Below, one piece after another: positions 10,039 to 19,044 of a DNA stretch of 64,000 nt (position 1 is its first letter; each line of letters opens with the position of its first letter). The translations under genes were made by a program, and so were the position numbers. Under the pieces are notes generated by a model. It saw only the letters and a list, made by a program, of their open reading frames with translations, was not told the origin of the DNA and did no database searches. Source of the DNA: Alcanivorax sp. DG881 (GTDB taxonomy: Bacteria > Pseudomonadota > Gammaproteobacteria > Pseudomonadales > Alcanivoracaceae); contig NZ_DS989915.1 of NCBI RefSeq assembly GCF_000155615.1, positions 575,135 through 639,134 of the forward strand, read 5' to 3'.

Positions 10039-10605
10039 ATGCTGAATGATTTGGGGATCCCTGAGCATCTAATCTGGAAACTGGACCAGTTTGACAACCA
10101 CAAGCGGGCAGTCAATTTTATCAAGCAGTTCCAGGAAACGCTGTGCGTTTACAGTGCGCCCGTGCAGCAGCTCTATACCAACTACGACATCTCGTTGCCC
10201 GATGACGATGATCGCTCGATGATAATTCTGCCTAATCCCTACGCGTACCACGATACCTTCAACAGTATCGGCGACCACAGTGTGCATGCCAGCGGCATGT
10301 ACATCGTGCCCGGCGATCTGTTCGGTAAGGAGGGGTTGTTTCTGACCTTGCGCCTGCTCAAGTACGGCAAGCGTGTTATCAAGCCAGTGCCGCTGAAAGT
10401 GGGTTTGTGGGCGCTGATGAAAAAAGAAACGAAGGAAGTTCCCTTTCTACCGGTTATCACCAAAGGCGACCTGCGGGCTTTTCGCAAGGATTTCCCCTGC
10501 CTGCACCTGCATCGCATTCAACCGTCCAAGCTGGTGGACCGCTCCCCCATGGAGATCAAGGCAATCCAGAAAGTGATTCGCGACAAGCTGAAAGTGTATA
10601 TGTAG
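10039..10605 (+). CDS. hypothetical protein
   Basis: I do not recognise this 188-residue protein. It is soluble by appearance, with no signal peptide or membrane helix. It has an acidic patch at about 55-58 (four Asp), a central region rich in Gly, Tyr and His, and a basic C-terminal third with many Lys and Arg (net positive). There is no catalytic motif I can name. The ATG at 10039 lacks a clear ribosome-binding site. Protein-like composition, a promoter upstream and lack of an overlapping gene support it as real. It sits alone between divergent hrpB and the convergent diiron-protein gene. Confidence 0.75.
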   Translation: MLNDLGIPEHLIWKLDQFDNHKRAVNFIKQFQETLCVYSAPVQQLYTNYDISLPDDDDRSMIILPNPYAYHDTFNSIGDHSVHASGMYIVPGDLFGKEGLFLTLRLLKYGKRVIKPVPLKVGLWALMKKETKEVPFLPVITKGDLRAFRKDFPCLHLHRIQPSKLVDRSPMEIKAIQKVIRDKLKVYM

Positions 10606-10616
10606 GAACGCCCGAG

Positions 10617-10664
10617 GCCTGACGCAGGACGCCTAACGGTAAAGGTCAGGCGCGAGCGTCAGGC
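10617..10664. repeat. REP-like nested hairpin between convergent genes
   Basis: GCCTGACGC (10617-10625) pairs with GCGTCAGGC (10656-10664), enclosing a second imperfect hairpin CGCCTAAC/GTCAGGCG. The words GCGTCAGGC and, just after, AGCTTCCGGC recur in another intergenic gap at 55902 (GCGTCAGGC alone also at 37225). This suggests a dispersed intergenic repeat. No T tract follows. Confidence 0.5.
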
Positions 10665-10672
10665 ATCCGGCT

Positions 10673-11410
10673 TCAAGCTTCCGGCGTTTGATAGCAATAA
10701 TCCAGCGCCTGAATGTAATACTCCAACCCACGCTGGGCCGCCTTGAAGGCGCGGTCACGGCTTTCCTGCTCTACACAGAGCAACTTCACCAACTCCATGG
10801 CCTCATGGGGGTGATCGTCGTCATAAGAGGCATGAGCTCTCAGCCAGGCCATGGAATGACGGTTAATCGTGGCGACCCCGTCTTCCTGATACGCCTTCAT
10901 GCCCTTGACCACACTCTGGCTCCACTCACCCGTGGCCCACTCAATGGCCAGATTGGTGGCGGCGATCCCTTCTTCCAGGCTGCCCTGGCGCCCCATGGTC
11001 CAGAGAAAATTATTCACCGCATCCATCGCCGCGGGAGGCTCAACAAATTCCAGATCTTCCAGTGTCAGGCCGAATCCCATGGCCCAGTCCTGATACCAAT
11101 AGGCGTGGCGCTGCTCAATCTTGATGTTGCTGATCAGCCAGTTTTTCGCCTGCTCATGGCCCGGAAAGCGGCCCGGCAGGGTTTTCGCCAGGTTCAGCCC
11201 CATGTACTTGGGGAAGTTTTCCACCAGCGGGTAGAAATTCAATAACGCACAACGGAAACGCGGCAGGCTCAGCCGGCCACTGGCCATCTCCGCGAATACC
11301 GGGTGGTTGACGACCTTGTTCTTGAGGGGCACCAGATCATCCCAGAACTGCTGGGCCCAGGGGGTGTGCTCTGTCAGCTCTAACGCTTTCTTGTAATTTG
11401 CGGCACGCAT
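10673..11410 (-). CDS. heme-oxygenase-like diiron oxidase/TenA-fold protein, UndA-like
   Basis: The 245-residue product (start ATG at 11410, preceded by GGAG at 8 bases; an upstream TTG in frame lacks such a site) resembles iron-containing TenA/PqqC-fold proteins. Using numbering that adds 8 residues for the longer frame, a complete potential diiron set is visible: E107xxH110 (IEQRH), E165 (AIEWATGEW) and H201-x3-D205-x2-H208 (HASYDDDHP). This pattern matches heme-oxygenase-like diiron oxidases such as UndA, which makes 1-alkenes from medium-chain fatty acids, and lacks the thiaminase cysteine expected of TenA. Substrate is not established. It stands alone, with no thiamine or PQQ genes nearby. 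Confidence 0.7.
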   Translation of the reverse strand: MRAANYKKALELTEHTPWAQQFWDDLVPLKNKVVNHPVFAEMASGRLSLPRFRCALLNFYPLVENFPKYMGLNLAKTLPGRFPGHEQAKNWLISNIKIEQRHAYWYQDWAMGFGLTLEDLEFVEPPAAMDAVNNFLWTMGRQGSLEEGIAATNLAIEWATGEWSQSVVKGMKAYQEDGVATINRHSMAWLRAHASYDDDHPHEAMELVKLLCVEQESRDRAFKAAQRGLEYYIQALDYCYQTPEA

Positions 11411-11483
11411 TCGTCGTTCTCCATAACAACCCAAAGCAAATCATTGCAGCGAACACCAGCGTACCCGCCTCCCGGCTAGCACA

Positions 11484-13520
11484 CTAGTCCAATAATTTGT
11501 ATAAGCGATTTCGCAGGCCACGTAAATGACGCATTTGCTGTTTACTGGCTTTTTGTCGTGGATCGTACAGAGCACGCTGGTAGTAACGGGCCCAGTCACG
11601 GGCCGGGCTGGCGGCCCGGGGCCAGCGCCCTGCAATGGCCTCAGCCAACTGTGAAGGGGTCACCCCCGGGGACAACGCCAACCCGCAGCCCTGCACACGC
11701 TGATGTAACCGCCAGAATTCTTTCTCCATGGGCGACTGGCTATGGACCGGGTTGCGCCAGAACAAATACAAGCCATACAGCCCCAGCAGCAATGCCACAG
11801 ACACCATCAGGGTTACCGCTACACGCAGCGGTGTCACCTGGCCCAGCAGCTTGCTCAGCACGGACAACTGCAGCTGGCTGTCATAACTCAACACCCAGGT
11901 CTGCCAGCGGAAATCCACATAATCCGCCCACTCACGCATGACCCCCAACAGACCACTACCAGCAAAGCCATCGAGTTGAATACCTCCAAGCGCATCCCCG
12001 GAGTCGCCCTCTTCAAGGGCAGCCCGCAACCCGCGTTCCACGCGCTCAGGCGCCACCGCACCGGTGGGGTCCACCCGCACCCAGCCCTGTCCCTCAAGCC
12101 ACACCTCACTCCAGGCATGGGCGTCGTATTGGCGCACCAGCAAGTGGGAACCCAGGCTGTTCTGTTCGCCCCCCTGATAGCCCACCACCACCCGGGCAGG
12201 GATTCCGGCAGCGCGCATCAGGAAGGTGAAGCTGGAAGCATAATGCTCGCAGAACCCCTTGCGCGAACGGAACAGGAAATCGTCAATGGGGTCGGCCACC
12301 AGTTTGGGCGGTCGCAGCGTGTAGTGGAAAGGCTGTTGGCGAAAATACCTCAGCGCCTGCTGCACCACTGCCGCATCCGACTGGCTCTCCAGGCGCCACT
12401 GCTGGGCGAGACCACGGGCACGGCGGCCGCTCTCGTCAGGAATCGACAGCATCAGAGCCTTCTCTTCTGCAGCCAATGGCAGCCGCCGGGTTGCCGCCGG
12501 CACACTGACCACCTGATAGCTCTGTCGTTGGCTCACCGGGTTGTTGGCCACCAGCCGCATGTCCCGGGCCAGGCTGACGCCTCCCTCGCTGACAAAGGGT
12601 ACCGGCATGGCAAACAACCAACGCCGCTGAGTGGGCTCGACAATGACCTGATACGCATAGCTGGTGCCGTCACTCCGCCCGGCCGTCAAGGCATCGACCC
12701 AGTCCGGTGCCGGCCCACGACCGCTGTACAGGTAGCCAGCCTCATCCATGCCGCGGGGAATCGCCTGCTGCCAGGCCCGGCCATCAAAATGGCTCAATGT
12801 CAGGCCGCGCCAGTAGCGCTCTGCCGGCGGCGGCATATCGCCGTCAAAAGCGACACGGAACGCCAGCGCGGACGATTCTGACAGCTCGCTGATCTGTCCG
12901 GGGGCCATGCTGTCCGTCATCCCGGTGCGGGCTTTTCCGTTGCCCACCTGCATGTTCCATAGCGGCGCCACCCGAGGCACCAGCACAAACAGAATCAGCA
13001 TCAAGGGGACCGCCTGGGCCATAATGATGCCGGCGCGTTTAAGGTGCTGCATCCCGCTGGCACGGGTGTCGCTATGGTTGATACCCGCCAGGCAGGCGGT
13101 GAGCAGCACCATGCACAGCAGCACATACAAGAACATCAACGGACTTTGCGAGAACAGCAACGAGGTCGCGCAAACAAAGAAGCCCAGCACCAGCAAGACG
13201 TAGGCATCACGCTGACTGACCACTTCCAGATACTTGAGCCCGAACAGCGACACCAACAGCGCCACCCCCGCTTCCGGACCGTACAGGCGACCGAAGCTGT
13301 AAAAGGTGAGCGCCACCGCCCCCATCAGCAACAGGCTGCGGATAATACGCCCGGGCAACGCCATCCGCTGGCGGTTGACCAGGGCACGGATCGCGACCAC
13401 CAACGCAAACAGACCACCCTGCCAAAGCGGGCCTTTGAGTAGCTGAGGCAGCGCACAGAACGTTACCGCAAGCGTCAGCCAAAGCCGGGTATGGGAAGGA
13501 ACCTGGTAAATACGCGCCAT
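11484..13520 (-). CDS. tgpA: TgpA-type membrane transglutaminase-like protein (DUF3488 plus transglutaminase core)
   Basis: The 678-residue protein has about six N-terminal membrane helices (within residues 13-183), a periplasmic transglutaminase-like domain and one more helix near 570-595 with a cytoplasmic tail. The Cys-His-Asp triad is present: C423 (KGFCEHYASS), H468 (DAHAWSEVW) and D484 (RVDPTG). TgpA of Pseudomonas aeruginosa is essential and thought to act on the periplasmic side in envelope function. The ATG follows GGAG and overlaps the DUF58 stop by one base (TGATG), indicating translational coupling. Order moxR-DUF58-tgpA is the conserved arrangement. Confidence 0.93.
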   Translation of the reverse strand: MARIYQVPSHTRLWLTLAVTFCALPQLLKGPLWQGGLFALVVAIRALVNRQRMALPGRIIRSLLLMGAVALTFYSFGRLYGPEAGVALLVSLFGLKYLEVVSQRDAYVLLVLGFFVCATSLLFSQSPLMFLYVLLCMVLLTACLAGINHSDTRASGMQHLKRAGIIMAQAVPLMLILFVLVPRVAPLWNMQVGNGKARTGMTDSMAPGQISELSESSALAFRVAFDGDMPPPAERYWRGLTLSHFDGRAWQQAIPRGMDEAGYLYSGRGPAPDWVDALTAGRSDGTSYAYQVIVEPTQRRWLFAMPVPFVSEGGVSLARDMRLVANNPVSQRQSYQVVSVPAATRRLPLAAEEKALMLSIPDESGRRARGLAQQWRLESQSDAAVVQQALRYFRQQPFHYTLRPPKLVADPIDDFLFRSRKGFCEHYASSFTFLMRAAGIPARVVVGYQGGEQNSLGSHLLVRQYDAHAWSEVWLEGQGWVRVDPTGAVAPERVERGLRAALEEGDSGDALGGIQLDGFAGSGLLGVMREWADYVDFRWQTWVLSYDSQLQLSVLSKLLGQVTPLRVAVTLMVSVALLLGLYGLYLFWRNPVHSQSPMEKEFWRLHQRVQGCGLALSPGVTPSQLAEAIAGRWPRAASPARDWARYYQRALYDPRQKASKQQMRHLRGLRNRLYKLLD

Positions 13521-14476
13521 CAGAACTCCGGGTAACAGGCCAGCGCATCCAGCAAGCGCCAGCGATGCACATCACCGGTATCCGGTGCCAATGTCAGGCC
13601 CGGCAACACCAACCCATAGGGCTGGTGTTGCCGATCCAGCTCCAGCACCCAGTGACACAGAATGGAAAGCCGTTGTTCATCACCCAACCCTTCCAGCTTG
13701 TCCCAGCGCAGCCAGAGCCGTCCGCCCACAGGCTCTTCGAACAGCTTGGTATTCAGGCCGCGACCACGGGCATACCCTTTCCAGTCGATCTTGCGCAAGG
13801 AGTCACCCGGCACATACCGGCGCAACCCCTGAAACTCTTCGTTGCCGGACTGGCCACTGCTGAATGCCCGCTGGTTATTTTTGCCACCATCGGCAGGGCA
13901 ATCTTCACTTTCCTGCGGACGCGGCCAGGCCAGGCAATAATGATCGAGCGTCGCGTAGGACCAGGTACGCAGCAAGCCAAGAGGAAAACGGCTTTCCACT
14001 TTCAATCGTGGTGCCGGGATTTTGCCCCTTCTGGCCAACGGCAGATTCAGCCACAGGCTCTCCTCCTCGCCCGCCAGGACACTCACCTGTTGTGCGTCCT
14101 GCCCTGGCCAGCGCAACCAGATACAATGGTGAGCACGCTGCTCAGCAAACAGCACCACTTCCAGTGCCCCTTCTTCGCCACTGAAGCCGGATTCCGCCGT
14201 GCCATTGCGCAGACCCAGGGCGGATAAATTGCGAAACGTATGCAGGATGGCCACCAGAAACAGGCTCGCCATCAGAAAAGACAGGGCCAGAATCAGGTTG
14301 TTTTCATAATTGATGCCACCGATAAACAGCAGCGCGGCCACTAACAGATAGAAAAACCCGTAGCCGGTAGGAAAAATAAAAATACGTTTCTGGTCGAGAA
14401 CTATCTGACTGGCTGCCGGCAGACGGCGTGCCAACCATCGCTCGTACAGCCGGCGCGGTCCTTGAGGAAGCCTCAC
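13520..14476 (-). CDS. DUF58 domain-containing membrane protein
   Basis: The 318-residue product starts at GTG and has two membrane helices (about residues 34-75, IFIFPTGYGFFYLLVAALLF and the following segment). A C-terminal DUF58 domain includes the family signature FQGLRRYVPGDSLRKIDWK, around 205-225. DUF58 proteins have a VWA-like fold and work with MoxR AAA ATPases. It lies 9 bases after moxR and overlaps tgpA, so the three form one operon. Probable role is as the membrane partner or adaptor of the MoxR ATPase in envelope maintenance; this is inference. Confidence 0.92.
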   Translation of the reverse strand: MRLPQGPRRLYERWLARRLPAASQIVLDQKRIFIFPTGYGFFYLLVAALLFIGGINYENNLILALSFLMASLFLVAILHTFRNLSALGLRNGTAESGFSGEEGALEVVLFAEQRAHHCIWLRWPGQDAQQVSVLAGEEESLWLNLPLARRGKIPAPRLKVESRFPLGLLRTWSYATLDHYCLAWPRPQESEDCPADGGKNNQRAFSSGQSGNEEFQGLRRYVPGDSLRKIDWKGYARGRGLNTKLFEEPVGGRLWLRWDKLEGLGDEQRLSILCHWVLELDRQHQPYGLVLPGLTLAPDTGDVHRWRLLDALACYPEF

Positions 14477-14485
14477 GATGCCGCC

Positions 14486-15397
14486 CTAGCGCCGTACCAC
14501 AGGCACGGACTGGAGCAATGACTGGCTAATGGCAGCCACACTGCCCCCTTGCCGAGCACTCAGGCGATGTTCTGCCACCGAGGCCCAGACCGCCTGCACG
14601 TCTTCTGGCAGCACATAGTCACGGCCGGTAATCAGCGCCCAGGCCCGTGCGGCACGTAACAGCCCCAAGCCAGCACGGGGTGACAGCCCCGCCACAAAGC
14701 GGTCATCGGAGCGCGTAGCGTCAAGCAGTCGCTGTACATAGTCGAGCAGCTCGCGGGTCACCCGGATTTTGCCCACTACCTGGGCCAGCTTCATCAGCCC
14801 TTCGCCATTGATTACCGCTTTCAACTCGCGCACCTGCTGGCGCAAATCACCGCCGGCGAGCAGTTCCAGCTCCACATCCGGAGCCGGATAGCCCAGGGAT
14901 ATACGCATCAGAAAACGGTCCAGCTGGGATTCCGGCAGCACGAAGGTGCCGGCCTGATCCACCGGGTTCTGGGTCGCCACCACAAAAAACGGCGCGGGTA
15001 ATGGCCGGGTCACCCCATCCAGCGTGACCTGCCGCTCTTCCATGGCTTCCAGCAAGGCGCTCTGGGTTTTCGGCGTGGCACGATTGATTTCATCGGCCAG
15101 CAGCAGCTGGGTGAATACCGGACCTTCGCGGAGGGAAAATTGCTGGGTGTTGGGGTCGAATACGGACACACCCAGGATATCCGCCGGCAGCATATCGCTG
15201 GTGAACTGCACCCGCCGGTAATCCAGCTGGAACACCCGGGCCAGCGCATGGGCCAGGGTGGTTTTACCCATGCCCGGCAGGTCTTCGATCAGCAGGTGGC
15301 CGTTGGCCAACATACAGGTCAGCGCCAGTTTCAGTTGCTCTTCTTTGCCCAGTACAACTCGCCCCACCTGGGCCAGGGCTTTATCCAGTGCCTGCAT
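14486..15397 (-). CDS. MoxR-family AAA+ ATPase
   Basis: The 303-residue ATPase has Walker A DLPGMGKTT (39-47), Walker B LLLADEINRA, sensor 1 ATQNP and the C-terminal lid domain. MoxR proteins are chaperone-like AAA+ ATPases that act with DUF58/VWA proteins, which matches the adjacent gene. The start ATG at 15397 has AAGGGG 4 bases upstream. First gene of the moxR-DUF58-tgpA operon. It is followed upstream by metZ on the same strand with a 48-base gap. Confidence 0.94.
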   Translation of the reverse strand: MQALDKALAQVGRVVLGKEEQLKLALTCMLANGHLLIEDLPGMGKTTLAHALARVFQLDYRRVQFTSDMLPADILGVSVFDPNTQQFSLREGPVFTQLLLADEINRATPKTQSALLEAMEERQVTLDGVTRPLPAPFFVVATQNPVDQAGTFVLPESQLDRFLMRISLGYPAPDVELELLAGGDLRQQVRELKAVINGEGLMKLAQVVGKIRVTRELLDYVQRLLDATRSDDRFVAGLSPRAGLGLLRAARAWALITGRDYVLPEDVQAVWASVAEHRLSARQGGSVAAISQSLLQSVPVVRR

Positions 15398-15445
15398 GCG
15401 TCCCCTTTATGCATTCATTGCCGATACGGACAGCGAGGCGGGAGA

Positions 15446-16660
15446 TCAGGCGCTGGCCAGCGCCTTCAGGCCGCGGCTCAGGTCTGCTTTCAGGTCCTCT
15501 ACTCCCTCCAGGCCAATGGCCAGACGAATCAGATTCTCTGTCACACCGGCTCGCTGTTTTTCTTCTTCGTTGACTCGCCCATGAGTAGTCGTCGCCGGGT
15601 GAGTCACGGTTGTTTTAACATCACCCAGGTTGGCGGTAATGGAAATCAGGCGAGTGGCATCAATAAAGCGCCAGGCTGCCTGACGATCACGATTACCGGC
15701 AGCGTCTTCTACTTCAATGGACATGACTGCGCCATAGGCAGACTGCTGCTTGCCCGCCAGTTCATGCTGCGGGTGACTTTTCAGCCCGGCATAATGCACC
15801 CGGGCAATCCCCGGCTGTGCTTCCAGCCATTCAGCCAGCACCTTGGCCCGCTCGCTTTGCGCCTTCATTCGCAGACTCAGGGTTTCCAGCCCCTTGATAA
15901 AGACCCAGGCATTGAAGGGGCTCATGCAGGAACCGGCAGAACGAACGAACCCGAGAATATCATTCATGGGCTCTTTAGGGCCGACCACGGCACCACCGAG
16001 GCAACGCCCCTGCCCGTCCAGATATTTGGTCGCGCTGTGGATAATCAGGTCAGCACCCAGCTCGATTGGTTTTTGCAGGGCCGGCGTGCAGAAACAGTTA
16101 TCCACCACCAGCAACGCCCCGTTGTCATGGGCGAGCTTGGCCAGGGCGGCAATGTCACCGACTTCCGCCAGTGGATTCGACGGCGTTTCCAGAAACAACA
16201 TTTTCGTTTCCGGGCGAATCGCCGCTTCCCACTGGGAAAGATCACTCATGTCCACCAGCGTGGTGTCGATACCAAATTTCTTCAGGTAGCGGTCGTAAAT
16301 CACGTTGGTGGTGCCGAACACACTGCGCGAGCTGACGATGTGGTCGCCTGGTGCCAGCAGAGCGAAAAACGTGCCGCTGATCGCCGCCATACCGGAGGCG
16401 AAAGCCACACAGGCCTCACCGCCTTCCAGAGCCGCAAGCCGCTGCTCGAAGGCGCGTACGGTAGGGTTGGTAAAACGGGAATAGATGTTGCCGGGCTCTT
16501 CACCACTAAACCGCGCCGCTGCTTGCGCCGCGTTTTCATAGACGAAACTGGATGTCATGAAGATGGGATCCGAATGCGCCATTTCATCCGTGCGCAATTG
16601 CGCCGTACGGATAGCCAGGGTTTCCACACTCAAGCTGCTGGGATCCAGTTCATCACTCAT
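15446..16660 (-). CDS. metZ: O-succinylhomoserine sulfhydrylase MetZ
   Basis: The 404-residue PLP enzyme of the Cys/Met metabolism family condenses O-succinylhomoserine with sulfide to give homocysteine in methionine synthesis. The Schiff-base lysine is K212 (HSATKYLDGQGR). Conserved SRFTNPT, the FASGMAAI loop and the LETPSNP segment are present. The gene follows purF on the same strand, as in Pseudomonas, where purF-metZ adjacency is conserved; that context favours MetZ over MetB/MetC paralogues. The 172-base gap to purF contains a large inverted repeat and a possible terminator, so metZ may have its own promoter. Confidence 0.94.
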   Translation of the reverse strand: MSDELDPSSLSVETLAIRTAQLRTDEMAHSDPIFMTSSFVYENAAQAAARFSGEEPGNIYSRFTNPTVRAFEQRLAALEGGEACVAFASGMAAISGTFFALLAPGDHIVSSRSVFGTTNVIYDRYLKKFGIDTTLVDMSDLSQWEAAIRPETKMLFLETPSNPLAEVGDIAALAKLAHDNGALLVVDNCFCTPALQKPIELGADLIIHSATKYLDGQGRCLGGAVVGPKEPMNDILGFVRSAGSCMSPFNAWVFIKGLETLSLRMKAQSERAKVLAEWLEAQPGIARVHYAGLKSHPQHELAGKQQSAYGAVMSIEVEDAAGNRDRQAAWRFIDATRLISITANLGDVKTTVTHPATTTHGRVNEEEKQRAGVTENLIRLAIGLEGVEDLKADLSRGLKALASA

Positions 16661-16682
16661 GGTTTATTCTCGCTTTCATGCT

Positions 16683-16821
16683 GCACGCGACACGCGACAA
16701 CGCGTCAGAGATTGGTGCCCAAAGGAAGTATCTTTACACGCGAAAAAAGCCGAGTCGATTCGCAGCGACGGATTCATTCATCTGGCAGCACGTCTCAATT
16801 GCCTTGTCGCGTGTCACGTGC
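16683..16821. repeat. long-range inverted repeat built of ACGCGAC-type heptamers
   Basis: Arms at 16683-16700 and 16804-16821 are 18 bases each and match 17/18 in inverted orientation (core GACACGCGACAA / TTGTCGCGTGTC perfect). The left arm is itself nearly two tandem copies of ACGCGAC. The arms flank 103 bases and fill most of the metZ-purF gap. Confidence 0.6.
16743..16771 (-). terminator. possible terminator downstream of purF
   Basis: Read on the minus strand, a CC-GTCG ... CGAC-tc-GG stem with an 8-base loop and a 2-base bulge is followed by C and six T. It lies 60 bases past the purF stop. The bulge makes it imperfect. Confidence 0.35.
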
Positions 16822-16832
16822 GCGTGCCCGCG

Positions 16833-18356
16833 TTAATTTGCATTATGCAGATCGATAATTTCATTATCCGCCAGAGCCTGGGTCTTCTCGCTGTTACCTT
16901 TCGCCGCGTCGTTGCGCCGCGCTTCCAGGTTGGCCAGATAATCCGGGGTAATATTGCCGGCCAGATACTCACCATTGAACACGGAGCAATCAAAGGACGC
17001 CACATTCGGGTTGCCCTCCTGACAGGTTTCCACCAGATCATCCAGATCCTGGTAGATCAACCGGTCAGCGCCGATCAGTTCACCGATTTCATCGGTGGTA
17101 CGGCCGTGGGCGATCAGCTCCTGGGCCACCGGCATATCGATGCCGTAGACGTTCGGGTATTTCACTGCAGGCGCCGCTGAGGCGAAATACACTTTGCGTG
17201 CGCCGGCTTCCCGAGCCATCTGGATGATTTCGTTGCAAGTGGTACCGCGCACGATGGAGTCATCCACCAGCAGTACATTTTTGCCCTGGAATTCCAGTTC
17301 GATGGCGTTGAGTTTCTGGCGCACGGATTTCTTGCGCTGTTGCTGGCCCGGCATGATGAAGGTACGACCGATATACCGGTTCTTGATAAAGCCTTCACGG
17401 TATTTCACGCCCAGATGATTGGCCATCTGCAAGGCGGACGTGCGGCTGGTATCGGGAATGGGAATGACCACGTCGATATCGTGGTCCGGCCATTCACGCT
17501 CCACTTTCTCAGCCAGTTTTTCGCCCATGCGCAGGCGCGCCTTGTACACGGAGATGCCATCGATAATGGAATCCGGGCGCGCCAGATAAACCTGCTCAAA
17601 AATACACGGATGCAAGCTCGGAGATTGCGCGCACTGACGGGTATGCATCTCACCATCAGCGGTGATGTAAATCGCTTCGCCCGGGGCCAGATCACGCTCC
17701 ACATGGAAACCCAGGGAAGACAAAGCCACAGACTCTGAAGCCACCATGTATTCCGGTCCGTTGGGGGTGTCCTTGCGGCCAAAGCACACCGGGCGAATAC
17801 CATGGGGGTCGCGGAAAGCCAGGATGCCGTAGCCAGTGATCATGGCCACCACGGCGTAGGCCCCTTCCACCCGTTGATGGACTGCAGCCACCGCATCAAA
17901 GATGTCTTCCGGTTCCGGCTGCAACTTGCCGCGGCTTTGCAGCTCGTGGGCAAACACGTTCAGCAGGACTTCGGAATCGGAGGTGGTATTGATGTGGCGC
18001 AGGTCGGCACGAAAGATATGCTCGGCCAGCGCTTCCGCATTCGTGAGGTTGCCGTTGTGGGCCAGCGTAATGCCATAGGGAGAGTTTACATAGAACGGCT
18101 GGGCCTCCGCCGAACTGGAGCTGCCTGCCGTGGGATAGCGCACATGGCCAATCCCCATGTTACCGACCAGCCGACGCATATGGCGGGTGCGGAAAACATC
18201 ACGCACCATGCCGTTATCCTTGCGCAGGTAGAGACGATCACCGTCACAGGTCACGATACCAGCCGCATCCTGGCCACGATGCTGGAGAACGGTCAGGGCA
18301 TCGTAGATCCCCTGGTTCACATGGCTATGACCGACAATACCCACAATGCCGCACAT
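16833..18356 (-). CDS. purF: amidophosphoribosyltransferase PurF
   Basis: PurF makes 5-phosphoribosylamine from PRPP and glutamine, the first step of purine synthesis. I place the start at the ATG at 18356 (507 residues) because it gives MCGIVGIVG, with C2 becoming the N-terminal nucleophile after Met removal, and is preceded by AGAGG at 8 bases. The longer in-frame extension lies in cvpA and is rejected. The N-terminal glutaminase domain is followed by a phosphoribosyltransferase domain with the PRPP loop [13 protein letters not shown] near residue 365. It follows cvpA by 11 bases, the classic cvpA-purF pair. Confidence 0.97.
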   Translation of the reverse strand: MCGIVGIVGHSHVNQGIYDALTVLQHRGQDAAGIVTCDGDRLYLRKDNGMVRDVFRTRHMRRLVGNMGIGHVRYPTAGSSSSAEAQPFYVNSPYGITLAHNGNLTNAEALAEHIFRADLRHINTTSDSEVLLNVFAHELQSRGKLQPEPEDIFDAVAAVHQRVEGAYAVVAMITGYGILAFRDPHGIRPVCFGRKDTPNGPEYMVASESVALSSLGFHVERDLAPGEAIYITADGEMHTRQCAQSPSLHPCIFEQVYLARPDSIIDGISVYKARLRMGEKLAEKVEREWPDHDIDVVIPIPDTSRTSALQMANHLGVKYREGFIKNRYIGRTFIMPGQQQRKKSVRQKLNAIELEFQGKNVLLVDDSIVRGTTCNEIIQMAREAGARKVYFASAAPAVKYPNVYGIDMPVAQELIAHGRTTDEIGELIGADRLIYQDLDDLVETCQEGNPNVASFDCSVFNGEYLAGNITPDYLANLEARRNDAAKGNSEKTQALADNEIIDLHNAN

Positions 18357-18367
18357 GGTACTTACCT

Positions 18368-18862
18368 CTAGCTGCCGCTTACATTCATGATAAAGGCGAG
18401 AAGACTCTCGCCAACGTCCCGGGTCCACGCTTCCATCATCACCAGATGCGGCACCAGGGTAGATTCGTGCCACCAGGGGTCAGCGGCAAAGAGATGCCGA
18501 CCCAGGGCAACCAGTACGACCATCAGCAAGACCCCACGCAGGGCGCCGAACACCATACCCATCAATCGATCTGTACTGCTCAGGCCGGTGACGCGGATCA
18601 GCTCACCGAGCAAATGGTTGATGAGGGCTCCCACCGCCAACGTCAAGGCGAACAGGCTGCCGAAAGCGACAGCGGCCCGCAGGCTGGGGGTGGAGATCTG
18701 CTCCTGGAGAAGGATATCCAGGGCCGGGCTGAACAGGCGCGCGATAATAAAGGCCGCTACCCATGTGAGCAACGAAAAGGCTTCGCGGGTAAACCCACGG
18801 CGCACACTCAGAAGTGCGGAGACTGCGATAACAAACAGAATGATGCCGTCTGCCAGATTCAT
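18368..18862 (-). CDS. cvpA: CvpA family membrane protein
   Basis: A 164-residue inner-membrane protein with four predicted helices (about 4-20, 27-47, 63-86 and 101-121) and the conserved [15 protein letters not shown] segment after helix 1. CvpA is required for colicin V export in E. coli and more generally for envelope integrity; its molecular role is unresolved. Position directly before purF is conserved across gammaproteobacteria. A 182-base gap separates it from the upstream SPOR gene, so an internal promoter is possible. Confidence 0.93.
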   Translation of the reverse strand: MNLADGIILFVIAVSALLSVRRGFTREAFSLLTWVAAFIIARLFSPALDILLQEQISTPSLRAAVAFGSLFALTLAVGALINHLLGELIRVTGLSSTDRLMGMVFGALRGVLLMVVLVALGRHLFAADPWWHESTLVPHLVMMEAWTRDVGESLLAFIMNVSGS

Positions 18863-19044
18863 GTAAAGCGTGCTCTCGCCGGCGGGTTAGGGCTGAAAAA
18901 GGGCAATGCCGGACCAGGAAAAGGCGGACATGGCACCCTGCAAATACAGACGGCGCAGTTTATCAGAGGCGAACCCGCTTGCCCATGCATGCCCGGCTTT
19001 CCCGCTGTACGAAACAGGGACACAACCACACAGGCGGCCATCCG

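Noticed and set aside
10673-11410. TenA thiaminase or PqqC
   Set aside because: No thiaminase cysteine, no thiamine/PQQ neighbours, and a diiron ligand set instead.
15140-16858. 572-codon frame on the plus strand opposite moxR, metZ and the purF 3' end
   Set aside because: Spans three clear minus-strand genes and an intergenic gap; composition is typical of an antisense shadow.
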